Source: Saprospiraceae bacterium (lineage in GTDB: Bacteria; Bacteroidota; Bacteroidia; Chitinophagales; Saprospiraceae). Taken from it: DNA of 64,000 bases. Each line of letters begins with the position of its first letter. Positions within the stretch are counted from its first letter, which is position 1. The position numbers and the translations under genes were made by a program. The notes under the pieces were generated by a model. It worked only from the letters and a program-made list of their open reading frames with translations, ran no database searches and was not told the DNA's origin. Below are positions 20,997-31,316 of the stretch, one piece after another. Where the stretch lies: contig JADKFC010000014.1 in the NCBI GenBank assembly GCA_016717655.1, forward strand, positions 62,001 through 126,000. Reading direction: 5' to 3'.

Positions 20997-22202
20997 TTAC
21001 CCTCCTTCCTGTCCTCTAAATGGATTACGTGGCACCCATTCCTCTGCTTTGTACAATCTTTTAACCAATTCAGGAACCAGTCGATTATAAATCCCCTTTC
21101 TGTGGAAGAGATAGCAGTAAATATCTACTGCCCTGGCCCCAACCGAACTCTTGATTTCAACGGCAGTCCTGGACATAAATATTTTTTTTACCTTCTGTTT
21201 GATTCCCTCCTCTATCATGTCAAACAACATATTCAAATAGAGTTGTTTTTCTTTATTGACTTCCAGATCATATCCCAAAAAATGAGCATCGAGGTGGTCA
21301 TAATTCTTAAGTACGGTAAAAAAACCAACCAGACGCCCTTCCTGGTTAAAGTAACCTCTGATCATGACACCTTCTTTCATTTTTTCTTTTAGCTGGTAGA
21401 AATAATCGCGGTCCAGGATAAATAAGTTGAATCCCGCATTTTCTGCAATATTTCTATATTGCCTGTGCATCTGATCTGCATACTCCTTCAATTCCTCAGC
21501 TTGCAAACTTCTTGAAGTTAAATCAGCCACCATACTTCTAGCCCTCCTATATCTGATCCTCGCTTTGGATTTTAATGCTTCTTGATAATCTTCTACCCTC
21601 TTCCACTCCTCAGGTATAGAAAATATCATATTGGGCTGAACGCAAAATTCTGTAATTTTTTTACTTTCCGCGAATTGAAAACGCTGACCATGATTGAAAT
21701 CCTTTATCAAAATAGGACCAATATTGATACCTTTTTTCTGCAACCAGGCAGAAACCCAGTCTGTAAGCCATAAAACCAAATCTGACCTGTCTTCCAGTGG
21801 AAATTGTGGTGAAAAATGACAGCCATATTTTCCTGTAACCAACATGTTGCCCAAAACAAGGGTGTACATATCGAGCAACGATAAAGCCGCGCCTTTGACC
21901 TTTGTCAGCAAGCTCCCCTTACCTTCTTCTGATTTGATTGAAGCACTTAAATTAATTCTTTTATACTGAAAATAGGCCAGGCCAATCCACTCTTCTCCTT
22001 TCCACACGGTAACGTACAATGGATGCAGACCGCCGGGAGGGGCATCCTCCAGTGCTTTATGATAATCAGATTCCCAGTATTCGTCTGTGGGGCAATGGGT
22101 TGACCATTCTTGCTCAGCATCGTGGATAGAGGTATAAAGCCTTACTTCATACGACTTATACCTTGCGTGTACTTCTCTTTTTTCCTTACAATGTGGCAAC
22201 AT
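20997..22202 (-). CDS. GNAT/FemAB-like acyltransferase
   Basis: 401 residues, predicted cytoplasmic. The C-terminal half has the GNAT-like pattern of proteins annotated as peptidoglycan or BioF2-like acetyltransferases: LKSKARIRYRRARSM, GVMIRGYFNQEGRLVGFFTVL and LYLNMLFDMIEEGIKQKVKKI, followed by the Arg-Thr-Ala segment SRTAVEIKSSVGA. The N-terminal half carries EYWESDYHKALEDAPPGG and LYVTVWKGEEWIGLAYFQ, a first GNAT-like core. Such proteins transfer acyl or aminoacyl groups; the substrate is not evident. No clear promoter or operon partner: 90 bp separate it from ppa upstream. Confidence 0.65.
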   Translation of the reverse strand: MLPHCKEKREVHARYKSYEVRLYTSIHDAEQEWSTHCPTDEYWESDYHKALEDAPPGGLHPLYVTVWKGEEWIGLAYFQYKRINLSASIKSEEGKGSLLTKVKGAALSLLDMYTLVLGNMLVTGKYGCHFSPQFPLEDRSDLVLWLTDWVSAWLQKKGINIGPILIKDFNHGQRFQFAESKKITEFCVQPNMIFSIPEEWKRVEDYQEALKSKARIRYRRARSMVADLTSRSLQAEELKEYADQMHRQYRNIAENAGFNLFILDRDYFYQLKEKMKEGVMIRGYFNQEGRLVGFFTVLKNYDHLDAHFLGYDLEVNKEKQLYLNMLFDMIEEGIKQKVKKIFMSRTAVEIKSSVGARAVDIYCYLFHRKGIYNRLVPELVKRLYKAEEWVPRNPFRGQEGG

Positions 22203-22292
22203 GTTTTTTAGAACGAATGGGTGACCTAAATTGTTCGGACTTCTATCAAAAAACCGACTAAAGCCACTCCTCTCAAGACAAAGACTTTCATT

Positions 22293-22960
22293 TTAGGCCT
22301 CTTCCACAAGCTCCTTGTAATCGGCTAGTCCGGCCAAAATTACTTCAAATGCAGTATCTTGTCCATACACCGCCATCACCTCAACCGTTTTAGGTGCTTC
22401 AGGCAGCTGTTTATAAGTCACAAAATAATGGGTAAGTCTATTGATGATAGCCTCTGGCAGTTGATGAATATCCGTAAAATGGCCATACAATTGGTCACCT
22501 TTCAATACCGCAATTATTTTATCGTCCGCCTCATCTTTATCCAACAGCCTCAATCCTCCAATCGGAATGGCATCCACCAGAATATCTCCTCGTGGTATCA
22601 CTTTTTCAGTTAGCACAAGTATGTCTAGTGGGTCACCATCTCCTTTTATGTTGCCAATACCCGTTGCTTCCATACACAAAGCTGCTATTTGGGTGCACAA
22701 TACGTTCGAGGTATGAAGCCATATAGTGCAGGCACAACATTGCTGTATTTCTGTGGTCTGTCAATCCGCAAATAACCACTGGGTTTATCAATTTCGTACT
22801 TGACAGTATCAGTCGAGCTTATTTCGATAAATGCTACCACTTCTTTTGGCAAAGAACTGCCAGGAGAGACTCCATGCCAGGGATGAGCCTTGTGATCAGA
22901 AAATAAATTAGGCTTCATATCATTGATTAATTTAGGAATGTCTTTTAATAGGAACAACAC
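22293..22960 (-). CDS. ppa: Inorganic pyrophosphatase (one frameshift)
   Basis: Soluble family I pyrophosphatase, hydrolysing PPi to drive biosynthesis. About 222 residues. Motifs: KYEIDKPSGYLRIDRPQKYS near the substrate site and the signature DGDPLDILVL with its metal-binding aspartates. One A is missing in the AAA run near 22690, breaking the frame between FIPRTYCAPK and IAALCMEATGIG. The start at 22960 overlaps the end of the redoxin gene by 16 bp, so the two are probably co-transcribed. Confidence 0.92.
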
Positions 22961-23469
22961 CTTATCAGGCTGTCGTAATCAGGTTTATCTGACGCATGCG
23001 CATGGATAAAGGATTCAAGTACCTTGCCATGTTTTACTAAAAAAATACCGGGCATTTGAAAGCCATCACCAATTGTTGTCAAGGTAGGAAAAACCCCCTT
23101 GTTGGCTGCTACTTCAAATCCTCTAACCAGGGTTTTAAGTCCAAAAAGTTGATTAAACCTACCTTTCACCAATCCAAAAGCGTGGTAAAATGCAGTTTCA
23201 GGGTCTGAAACATGGATGACATTTTCCCAATGGTATTGTTGGAAATAAGATAAAGCCGTTTCATTATCTGTCATGTGAACAAAAATAGGAATGATGCCCA
23301 TTTCTTTGAATGTATCAATCTTTTTTGACAAATCGATCAGAGATTCTCTACAGAATACACAGCCAAAATGTCTTAGAAAAACTAAAAACGCTAGGTTATT
23401 TTCAGAAATAGTGAAGACATCAGATCCATCTGATGTCTTCATTCTCTTCATCGTTTCCGCCAACGGCAT
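22945..23469 (-). CDS. Peroxiredoxin-like (AhpC/TSA-type) thiol protein
   Basis: 174 residues with a thioredoxin fold. LAFLVFLRHFGCVFCRE carries a CxxC motif at about residues 36-39, followed by a conserved IPIFVHMTDNETA strand and a VFPTLTTIGDGFQMPGIFLV segment near the cis-Pro. It resembles the PRXL2/AhpC-TSA group, redox-active cytoplasmic proteins without a fixed substrate. It overlaps the start of ppa. The start MPLAETMKRMKTSDG at 23469 is the first in frame. Confidence 0.75.
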   Translation of the reverse strand: MPLAETMKRMKTSDGSDVFTISENNLAFLVFLRHFGCVFCRESLIDLSKKIDTFKEMGIIPIFVHMTDNETALSYFQQYHWENVIHVSDPETAFYHAFGLVKGRFNQLFGLKTLVRGFEVAANKGVFPTLTTIGDGFQMPGIFLVKHGKVLESFIHAHASDKPDYDSLIRCCSY

Positions 23470-23511
23470 ATCAATGAGTTTTATAGGGAAACGTTATTTT
23501 TAATTAAAGGT

Positions 23512-24447
23512 TTAAGCCAATTTCATTTTTTCAAAAACATTGATGACTTCCTCTACTGCTTTTGCAGATTTCTGAAGCATCTTTTTTTCTGAGCCATTCA
23601 ATTGCAACTCAATGATCTCTTCAATTCCGTTCCTGCCCAATTTCACAGGTGCACCTAAATAAAGGTCATTGATTCCATACTGACCACTAAGTTTTGCACA
23701 AACCGGGAAGATCCTGTTTTCATCTTTTAAAATGGCCTCTACCATTTGGGCAGCAGCCGCACCTGGTGCATACCATGCAGAAGTACCCATCAATTGAACC
23801 AATTCTCCTCCACCTGTTTTTGTTCTTTCCACAATGGCATTCAGGCTGTCTTTGTCAATTAATTCTGTAACCGGGATACCTGATACAGTAGTATAACGAG
23901 GAAGGGGTACCATGGTGTCACCATGTCCACCCATCAGGATGGCCTGAATTTCTTTAGGTGAGGTGTTGAGTGCTTCTGCTAAAAAGGCACGGTAACGGGC
24001 TGTATCCAAAATTCCTGCCATTCCAAAAACCCTGTTGGACGGTAAGCCTGAAGCCTTCCATGCAGCATGCGTCATCACATCCAAAGGATTAGAAACAACA
24101 ATGATAATTGGGTTTTTACTGTATTTGAGGATGTTTTTAACACATGATACCACGATACCTGCATTGGTTGAAATAAGGTCATCCCTGCTCATGCCAGGTT
24201 TTCGGGGTATACCAGCAGTTATTACAACCACATCTGATCCCTTAGTATCTTTATAGTTATCGGTACCTTTCAAACGGGTACTGTAGTTTCCTATCGGAGC
24301 CTGCTGCCATATATCTAAAGCCTTGCCCTTGGCAAAGTCACCTCTGATATCAACCAATACAACCTCCTTTACAAAATCTTTGTGCGCCAATACATCGGCA
24401 ACCGTGGCACCTACGTTTCCTGCTCCAATGACGGTAACTTTACTCAT
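23512..24447 (-). CDS. mdh: Malate dehydrogenase
   Basis: NAD-dependent malate dehydrogenase of the TCA cycle, 311 residues, intact. N-terminal Rossmann loop VIGAGNVGATVAD; substrate loop PRKPGMSRDD with the malate-binding arginines; catalytic GGHGDTMVP histidine. This is the LDH-like bacterial MDH type. The start ATG at 24447 lies about 34 bp after a TAGCTTTG -7 element (24482-24489). TCA partner sucC lies 2 kb away on the other strand. Confidence 0.97.
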   Translation of the reverse strand: MSKVTVIGAGNVGATVADVLAHKDFVKEVVLVDIRGDFAKGKALDIWQQAPIGNYSTRLKGTDNYKDTKGSDVVVITAGIPRKPGMSRDDLISTNAGIVVSCVKNILKYSKNPIIIVVSNPLDVMTHAAWKASGLPSNRVFGMAGILDTARYRAFLAEALNTSPKEIQAILMGGHGDTMVPLPRYTTVSGIPVTELIDKDSLNAIVERTKTGGGELVQLMGTSAWYAPGAAAAQMVEAILKDENRIFPVCAKLSGQYGINDLYLGAPVKLGRNGIEEIIELQLNGSEKKMLQKSAKAVEEVINVFEKMKLA

Positions 24448-24481
24448 TTATCTATGGTTTTCTTGTTTATAAATTTGTTTG

Positions 24482-24489
24482 CAAAGCTA
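24482..24489 (-). promoter_or_regulatory. -7 element for mdh
   Basis: The minus strand reads TAGCTTTG, matching TAnnTTTG, 34 bp before the mdh start. The remainder of the 360-bp divergent gap 24448-24807 is A/T-rich with no gene visible. Confidence 0.5.
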
Positions 24490-24775
24490 ATCATTTCATT
24501 TTCTATAATCTATGACCATTTTCATCTTTTTTTATGCTTTCAAACATTTAATAATACGTACCAAAACTTCCCTTTTGCGGAACTATTTAATTCTTTTGTC
24601 TGTTTTGCTTTTAAACAATTTTTATTCCGAAATATCACCCAATAAAAGACAAAAATTGCATCACCACCACCCGTTTTTCAGTTAATTTTAACCGATTCCG
24701 TAAAAACTGTGCTTGTAACCGAATATTTGACCCGAATTGTCGGCTTTTACGTGGTACATAAAAGCTATTTAGACG

Positions 24776-24783
24776 TATATTTG
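24776..24783 (+). promoter_or_regulatory. -7 element for the metalloprotease gene
   Basis: TATATTTG, an exact TAnnTTTG match, 24 bp before the ATG at 24808. Confidence 0.55.
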
Positions 24784-24807
24784 CGAACTCTTCAATTAAA
24801 ATAACAA

Positions 24808-26304
24808 ATGATCAGAAAAATTTTCTCATTGACCTTGCTGATTTCTATGTCAGCTTACGGTTGGTCACAACACTCAATTTGTGGTATGAGCACTTCAGAC
24901 CAGCACGAAATGACTGAAATGTTCAGTCATGCCGGCGAGGGTGGACATTTACAAGCCAACAGGGGAGATAAAATTTATATTCCCGTGAAATTTCACCTTG
25001 TTGCTGACAACAACGGAAAAGGACGTGTAGGTTATTCTACCATCCTGAATCAATTGGACAAGCTGAATGCAGATTATGCAAAACACAACTTTACATTCTA
25101 CCTGAAAGACAACTACAACTTTGACCACATCAACAGCACAGCGGCGTACAATACACCTCGCGATAATGAGGATTTTTTGTCGACCAAAAAAGATCCAAAA
25201 GCTGTGAATGTATTTGTGGTTAACAACATTGGTGATAGCCAGGCTGGCATCGGCATCGTTTTGGGATATTACAGCCCTTCGAATGACTTTGTAGTGATGA
25301 TGGCAGGAGAAGCGGTTAAACTTTCCAACACCCTTAGCCACGAAATCGGACATTTTTTTAATCTAAGACACACTTTTTACGGATGGGAAGCCAGTCCTTA
25401 TGATGAAAACGAGCACGGCAACCCCTGCGTTCTGACTTTTGCCCCAGGCACCAACGTTCAGGTTGAAAAAATGGACAAGAGCAATTGTAATACGGCAGCC
25501 GATCAACTATGCGATACTCCACCAGACTACAACTTTGGTATAACCATCAACAACTGTGTTTTTGGTAAAATTATCCTGGACAAAAACCTGGATACCATTC
25601 GTACCATGAAAGACAATCAAATGTCTTATTTCTCTGAATGCCCTTCCTATCAGTTTACTGACAACCAGGAAACGCGTATGAGGACCAACTTCAACAATTC
25701 TCTTCGTTCCTATATACGATCTTCGTATGTTCCGGTAACAGATACATTGCCCACAACTAGTGTAATTACATTGCCAAAAGCCGGATCCAAAGTAGATGTG
25801 TACAACAATGTATATTTTGAATGGGTTGACCAGGGTGCATCTTATTACCTATTAGAAATTAAAAACTCATCTGAATATTACTATTACTTTGTCACTGGTA
25901 ATTCCAAAGAAGTGCTTGACCTTCTTCCCAACAAACTCTATGTATGGTCTGTCAGGGCTTTTCATGATGGGTTTACCAGTACCACTAGTCCTCAAACCAA
26001 CTTTAGAACAGGCAACCTGATGACTGGTACAGATGATGAACCACTTTCACAAAACATCAAAGTATTTCCCAATCCGGTTAAAAAGGGACAGTCACTGGCA
26101 ATTACCGTAACTGTAAGTTCAAGCAGCACTTACCAAATTGAGCTGCATGATGCAACAGGCAAATCTGTATTACAAAGTAGACAAGAAGTCGTTGCCGGAG
26201 AAAACAACATCCTGTTGCCAACCTCAGATCTGGCTACCGGCATGTACCTAGTAACCATTTCCGGCAGTGAAGGAGTGGTTTCAAAAAAACTGATCATTGA
26301 ATAA
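24808..26304 (+). CDS. Secreted zinc metalloprotease (M43-like), T9SS
   Basis: 498 residues. Signal peptide MIRKIFSLTLLISMSAYGWSQ. The catalytic domain carries LSHEIGHFFNLRHTF near residue 178, matching the HExxHxxGxxH-type zinc site (HEIGHFFNLRH) of M43 cytophagalysin-like proteases, with downstream CDTPPDYNF and conserved cysteines. A fibronectin-like domain follows (VYFEWVDQGASYYLLEIKN), then a T9SS sorting domain (IKVFPNPVKKGQSLAITV ... KLIIE). A secreted protease that would act at the cell surface or outside. sucC starts 26 bp after it, but they are functionally unrelated. Confidence 0.85.
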   Translation: MIRKIFSLTLLISMSAYGWSQHSICGMSTSDQHEMTEMFSHAGEGGHLQANRGDKIYIPVKFHLVADNNGKGRVGYSTILNQLDKLNADYAKHNFTFYLKDNYNFDHINSTAAYNTPRDNEDFLSTKKDPKAVNVFVVNNIGDSQAGIGIVLGYYSPSNDFVVMMAGEAVKLSNTLSHEIGHFFNLRHTFYGWEASPYDENEHGNPCVLTFAPGTNVQVEKMDKSNCNTAADQLCDTPPDYNFGITINNCVFGKIILDKNLDTIRTMKDNQMSYFSECPSYQFTDNQETRMRTNFNNSLRSYIRSSYVPVTDTLPTTSVITLPKAGSKVDVYNNVYFEWVDQGASYYLLEIKNSSEYYYYFVTGNSKEVLDLLPNKLYVWSVRAFHDGFTSTTSPQTNFRTGNLMTGTDDEPLSQNIKVFPNPVKKGQSLAITVTVSSSSTYQIELHDATGKSVLQSRQEVVAGENNILLPTSDLATGMYLVTISGSEGVVSKKLIIE

Positions 26305-26330
26305 ACAACAAACAAAAGGAAGACAACTTT

Positions 26331-27533
26331 ATGAACTTACATGAATACCAGGGAAAAGAACTGCTCACAAGATTTGGTGTTGCCGTTCAAAGAGGAAAAG
26401 TAGCTACCACAGTAGATGAAGCAGTAGCCGCCTACGAAGCCCTAAAATCTGAAACAGGAACCGAGTTTGCAGTAGTAAAAGCTCAAATCCATGCTGGTGG
26501 AAGAGGCAAAGGAGGTGGAGTTAAACTGGCCAAAAACCTGGATGAGCTGAAACAATTTTCAGGCCATATTTTGGGTATGATGCTAAAAACCCCTCAGACA
26601 CCCGGTGGACTCGAAGGTCCTGGAAAATTGGTGAGCAAGGTTTTGATAGCTGAAGATTCTTATGCACCTGATTTTAAAGCTTGCAAAGAATACTACGTTT
26701 CTATTCTTATGGACAGAGAAAAGAAAAGAAATGTCATCATCTACAGCACTGAAGGTGGAATGAACATCGAAGAAGTTGCTGAACAGACACCTCACCTGGT
26801 CCACAAGGAATACATTGACCCCCTTGTAGGCATCCAGGGCTTTGAGGCCAGAAAGGTAGCCTACAATCTGGGACTTGAAGGCAAGGCTGTTAAGGAAATG
26901 ACACAGTTTATTACCAATCTCTACAACGCATTTGTGCAGAGTGATGCTTCTTTATTTGAAGTAAATCCATGTTTGAAAACAGCCGATGACAGAATCATAG
27001 CTGTGGATTGCAAAGTGAGCCTGGATGACAACGCTCTTTACAGACACACCGACCTGGCAGCAATGAGGGATACCACGGAAGAAGACCCCACTGAGGTAGA
27101 AGCCAAAAGTTATGGTTTGAATTTCGTTAACCTCGATGGCAATGTTGGATGTATGGTTAATGGAGCCGGCCTTGCTATGGCCACCATGGACATCATTAAA
27201 CTATCAGGCGGTTCTCCTGCCAACTTCCTCGATGTAGGTGGTACAGCAGATGCAGCCAGGGTAGAACAGGCCTTCCGCATCATTTTAAGAGACCCAAATG
27301 TCAAAGCCATCCTCATCAATATATTTGGAGGTATAGTACGCTGCGATCGCGTTGCGCAAGGTATAGTGGATGCCTATAAAAACATGGGCAATGTCCAGGT
27401 GCCAATCATAGTAAGATTACAGGGCACCAATGCTGAATTGGCCAAAAAACTCATCGATGAAAGCGGTCTTGAGGTACATTCAGCCATCCAATTGCAGGAA
27501 GCCGCAGATCTGGTTCGCAAGATGATTATGTAA
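26331..27533 (+). CDS. sucC: Succinyl-CoA ligase (ADP-forming) beta subunit
   Basis: TCA-cycle enzyme, 400 residues and intact. ATP-grasp N-terminus MNLHEYQGKELL, KAQIHAGGRGKGGGVKLA, the SLFEVNPCL metal/nucleotide segment and C-terminal GGIVRCDRVAQGI. It makes ATP (or GTP) from succinyl-CoA together with SucD, which is not in this window. AAAAGGAAG about 10 bp upstream may serve as a weak ribosome site. A terminator follows at 27556. Confidence 0.96.
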   Translation: MNLHEYQGKELLTRFGVAVQRGKVATTVDEAVAAYEALKSETGTEFAVVKAQIHAGGRGKGGGVKLAKNLDELKQFSGHILGMMLKTPQTPGGLEGPGKLVSKVLIAEDSYAPDFKACKEYYVSILMDREKKRNVIIYSTEGGMNIEEVAEQTPHLVHKEYIDPLVGIQGFEARKVAYNLGLEGKAVKEMTQFITNLYNAFVQSDASLFEVNPCLKTADDRIIAVDCKVSLDDNALYRHTDLAAMRDTTEEDPTEVEAKSYGLNFVNLDGNVGCMVNGAGLAMATMDIIKLSGGSPANFLDVGGTADAARVEQAFRIILRDPNVKAILINIFGGIVRCDRVAQGIVDAYKNMGNVQVPIIVRLQGTNAELAKKLIDESGLEVHSAIQLQEAADLVRKMIM

Positions 27534-27555
27534 TTGAACAACTTCAATAATAAAT

Positions 27556-27588
27556 TAGGGGAGGTCAAATTGACTTCCCTTTTTTTTC
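27556..27588 (+). terminator. sucC terminator
   Basis: GGGAGGTCAA-ATT-GACTTCCC followed by eight T, 23 bp past the sucC stop. Confidence 0.8.
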
Positions 27589-27606
27589 ACCCTTATTTTA
27601 CCGGTC

Positions 27607-28840
27607 ATGGCACAAAACGATACTTTTACCCTGTTTGACCTCAATGAATACCTCAAGAGGGTCATCGCTCTCAATTTTCCTGAACCGGTTTGGATTTCCT
27701 GTGAAATAGCACAAATAAAAAATGCCAGAGGCAACTACTATCTCGATCTGGTACAGCAAAATGAAAAGGAAGAAGTCATTGCACAAAGTCAGGCTGCCAT
27801 CTGGTACAAAAGTTATTTGTTTTTAAAGGCAAAGCTGGGCGACTTGCTCAATTCACTTCTTCAAGAAGGCACTCAAATAAAGATTAAAGTCAATGTTGAA
27901 TACAATGAAAGATATGGTTTAAAACTGATCATTGAAGACATCGACCCTGCCTATACCCTGGGGCAGATGGAGCTATCCAGACAGAAAATTCTGGAGCGAT
28001 TAAAAACGGCTGGCGTAACAGAATTGAATAAAAACGTTGTTATGCCCAGGGTCATTCAGCGAATAGCGGTTATCTCATCTGATACAGCAGCGGGGTTTAA
28101 AGATTTTACTGCCCACCTTGAAGAAAATAAGCACGGCTACCAATTTACCCTACCCTCTCCCAGCTGCCATGCAAGGCCAAAATACAGAAAAGGAGGTTGT
28201 AAGCCAATTGCAGGAAATTAAGCTACAAAAACAAAACTATGATGCTGTAGTCATCATTAGAGGAGGTGGATCCAAATTAGACCTCGCTTATTTTGATAAT
28301 TACAACATAGGCTATGCCATAGCTACCATGCCGATTCCAGTCTTGACCGGCATTGGCCATGAAATAGACCTATCGATAGCAGATCTTATGGCCCACCTAT
28401 CTCTAAAAACACCAACGGCTGTGGCTGATTATATTGTAGAGCAAGCCCTGCACTTTGAATCTCAGCTGGATGAATATCATCATCAAACCAAACTACTTGC
28501 CGGCTATCGTTTGCAGCAAGCCGCTTTGCAACTCGAGAACCATGTTTACCAACTCCAATCGCGACCTCGCGAAGTTATCCGATTTGCTAGCCATCAGCTG
28601 GATACAAGCTGGAATGACCTTGTTCAGGCTATAGACACCAACTTAAAAAATCACCAAAAAGAATTGGCATCAATAGGAACCGCCCTCCAACTCAGCGATC
28701 CTTCCCACATTTTAAAGAGAGGCTTTGTCATGGTCAGGCAACAAGACAAATATATTAGTCGAAGTACAGAGCTTGAAAAAGATAAAGAGATTAGCCTCAC
28801 TTTTTACGATGGCAACGTCGAAATACGAGGACCCCACTAA
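27607..28840 (+). CDS. xseA: Exodeoxyribonuclease VII large subunit (one frameshift)
   Basis: About 410 residues. XseA with XseB degrades single-stranded DNA. N-terminal OB domain (FTLFDLNEYLKRVI, PVWISCEIAQIKNARG) and the catalytic core VVIIRGGGSKLDLAYFDN, GIGHEIDLSIADLMAHLSLKTPTA. The frame shifts at about 28145-28160 (ACCCTACCCTCTCCC), where the family has a YQFTL...PAAMQG run. A shorter-than-usual coiled middle follows, and the C-terminal KRGFVMVR motif is present. xseB is not next to it. Confidence 0.9.
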
Positions 28841-28849
28841 GGCCTGGAA

Positions 28850-30748
28850 TTAAGCATCAAAGTGAATCCACTCCCATGCAGACGAATACCCTTCGTATTT
28901 TTCGGCATGTCGGATGAGATCTGCGTATACCGGATGTTTTGATAGTGTAATGCTATCACCTACTATTATGGTCTGCATCCTGGCGCGGGTCAGGGCAACA
29001 TTTAGTCGTCTCATGTCCGTAATAAATCCAAGTTCATTGTTTTCATTCGACCTGACCAAACTGATATAAACAACATCTTTTTCCTGTCCCTGAAAGCCAT
29101 CAATTGTATCGCACTCCCATTCTCCGGGTATCTCAATATCATTGGATTTAATGAACTCATGAATAAATCTTACTTGTTCAGCATAAGGGCTAATGATGGC
29201 TAGCTCTTTGTTTTTCAACAATTCATTTCTGTGCATGATGTGTTTGATGATGATATCAACCTCACCAGGATTATAGATGGAGCGGGTTGTTTCGTCTCTG
29301 CATTCTTCAAAGCCGGTACCTGCTGTATCAATAAAAATGACCCCGGGCATTTGATCATCGAGCTTACGATGTGCTATCATTGGAAATGCCACTAAGGTAT
29401 TATCATAAAAATGTAGATTAGGAAAAGCCAGCACTTCCAGGTTCATACGGTATTGCATAGATAAGTATCCCAGCTGAGTGAGCCTGGGTATCAAAACATC
29501 AAGCAACGTAGTTGACAGACCTTTAGATTGCGCGGTTTCAGATTTTACGGTTGGCGGCAGTTGTTTGTGGTCACCGGCCAGGATGACCCTCTTCGCGCGC
29601 AAGATAGCTACCCAACACTCGGGTTCCGAGGCCTGGCTGGCTTCGTCGATGATGATCGTTTCAAAATTTAATCTATCGAGGTAACTTGAAGAAGAAGAGA
29701 TGAGGGTCGTTACAATTACCCTGGCAGACGTCAGTTCCTGGTGGATGAGATCAGATTCTATCGACTCCGCATATTTGAGTGTTTGTTTGGCTTCCTGAAA
29801 CAACAATCTTCGTTGTTCCCTTTCTTCTTTGCCAAAGGCCCTTTTTAATTTGGCCGCTTTTTTTCGAATTTCATCTGCTTCTATCCGCCACTTTTTGATT
29901 TGGGGCCAATTCTTGTTATTTCGCACCTTTTCATTCAAACTGGCTTCCATTACCTTTTCACTGATCCTGCTTACATTACCAAGTCTGAGTGTACTGAGCC
30001 CTGCATCAAGGCATTTGGCAGCTAATAAATCAACTGCATGGTTGGATGAAGCACAAACCAAAACCCGGTCTTCATGGCTAAGCACTTCCTGGATCAAACC
30101 TATCAAAGTAGTGGTTTTTCCAGTCCCCGGCGGGCCATGAATAACGCCCATTGCAGCACTGCCCATGGCGTAAGCTATGGCAGCCCTTTGCCCTTCATTT
30201 AAAGAATCATGTGTAAGTTGCAATTGGTAATCATCCACCTTTTGGCGGGCATCCTTGTCAAATAAACTTCTTCAGTTTAACAATGGCTTCCTTTTGATTT
30301 GATTTAACCTGGGTTAAGGCATCTTTCATAATGAGATAGGGCCTTTCATCATAAATCAATTCTACTGCATTGGCAGAAGATAAGGGAAGATCCAGATCAT
30401 CTATGTCGTCAGATTTGCACAGCAACCACATTTGTTTTTTGGTCAATCTCGAAATGGTGCCGCGCAAAGTCTCTTTTTCACCCGATCTAACCAAAATCAA
30501 TTGAACCCCACTTCCTTCTCTGAACTTGCCACTACCCGATATTTCACCCGTTCTTTCGATTTTTACCTCAGATAATCATTGATCGTATGTTGACTTGAGG
30601 TAAACTGGATGGGATACCAGGCATACCCCGTTTCAGCCTTTTCTTTGAGGGTCTTGGCTTCCATAAAGCCGGCATAAAACTGTTCCTCTTCTATTCTTTC
30701 AGCTTCTACAGCTTCCCACAATTGAGTAAGTCTGGTATCATTCGTCAT
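28850..30748 (-). CDS. SF1 DNA/RNA helicase, IGHMBP2/UPF1-like (two frameshifts)
   Basis: About 632 residues. Walker A GPPGTGKTTTLIGLIQ, DEASQASEPECW (motif II, DEAS), GDHKQLPPTV (III), QYRMN (IV), DTIDGFQGQEKDVVYISLVRS (V) and NVALTRAR (VI) define a DNA2/NAM7-type SF1 helicase. The N-terminus has the beta-barrel region SGSGKFREGSGVQLILVRSG. One base is missing near 30567 (DYLR/VKIERTG), and there is an extra base or lost pair near 30265 (KKF/FDKDARQKV). The start MTNDTRLTQ at 30748 overlaps the ubiX end by 11 bp, indicating a shared transcript. Confidence 0.88.
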
Positions 30749-31295
30749 TTCCCCACCTGTAAGTAACAACGTCTAAGCCGATGAGGTCAATGATTCTATC
30801 AACCACTGTGTCAACAAGCTGTTCAATGGTCTGGGGTTTACTGTAAAAAGAAGGTACTGCCGGACATACAATGGCCCCTGCTTCTGTGAGTTGGGTCATA
30901 TTGCGCAAATGGATAAGGTTAAAGGGAGTTTCACGCGGTACCACAATCAGCTTACGCCTTTCTTTAAGCATAACATCAGCAGCCCTTGTAATCAAATCGT
31001 CTGAAATTCCGTTGGCTATCCGACCTAGCAGCCCCATGGAACAAGGGCAGATCACCATGGCTTCAAAGCGGGAAGACCCGGATGCAAAGGGTGCAAAAAA
31101 ATCTTTCGCATCGTAGACTTTCGCAGGATAAGTATTTAAATCAAGATCACCTAATTCCAGCTGCCAGTTGATCCTGGCATTGGCAGACATAACAACAGCT
31201 AGTTCGATATTTTTTTGAAGGGCAAGTTTATCCAAAAGTCGTTTCGCATAAACAGCCCCACTGCTGCCTCCTATTCCTACCACTATTTTTTTCAT
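30738..31295 (-). CDS. ubiX: Flavin prenyltransferase UbiX
   Basis: 185 residues. Joins dimethylallyl phosphate to FMN to make the prenylated flavin cofactor used by UbiD-type decarboxylases. The FMN-binding loop GIGGSSGAVYAKRLL at the N-terminus, the AMVICPCSMGLLGRIANGISDDLITRAADV core and the RETPFNLIHLRNM segment are all present. Intact. The gene overlaps the helicase gene downstream. ubiD is not in the window. Confidence 0.92.
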   Translation of the reverse strand: MKKIVVGIGGSSGAVYAKRLLDKLALQKNIELAVVMSANARINWQLELGDLDLNTYPAKVYDAKDFFAPFASGSSRFEAMVICPCSMGLLGRIANGISDDLITRAADVMLKERRKLIVVPRETPFNLIHLRNMTQLTEAGAIVCPAVPSFYSKPQTIEQLVDTVVDRIIDLIGLDVVTYRWGNDE

Positions 31296-31316
31296 ATGAT
31301 TGTAACCCTCCCGGTC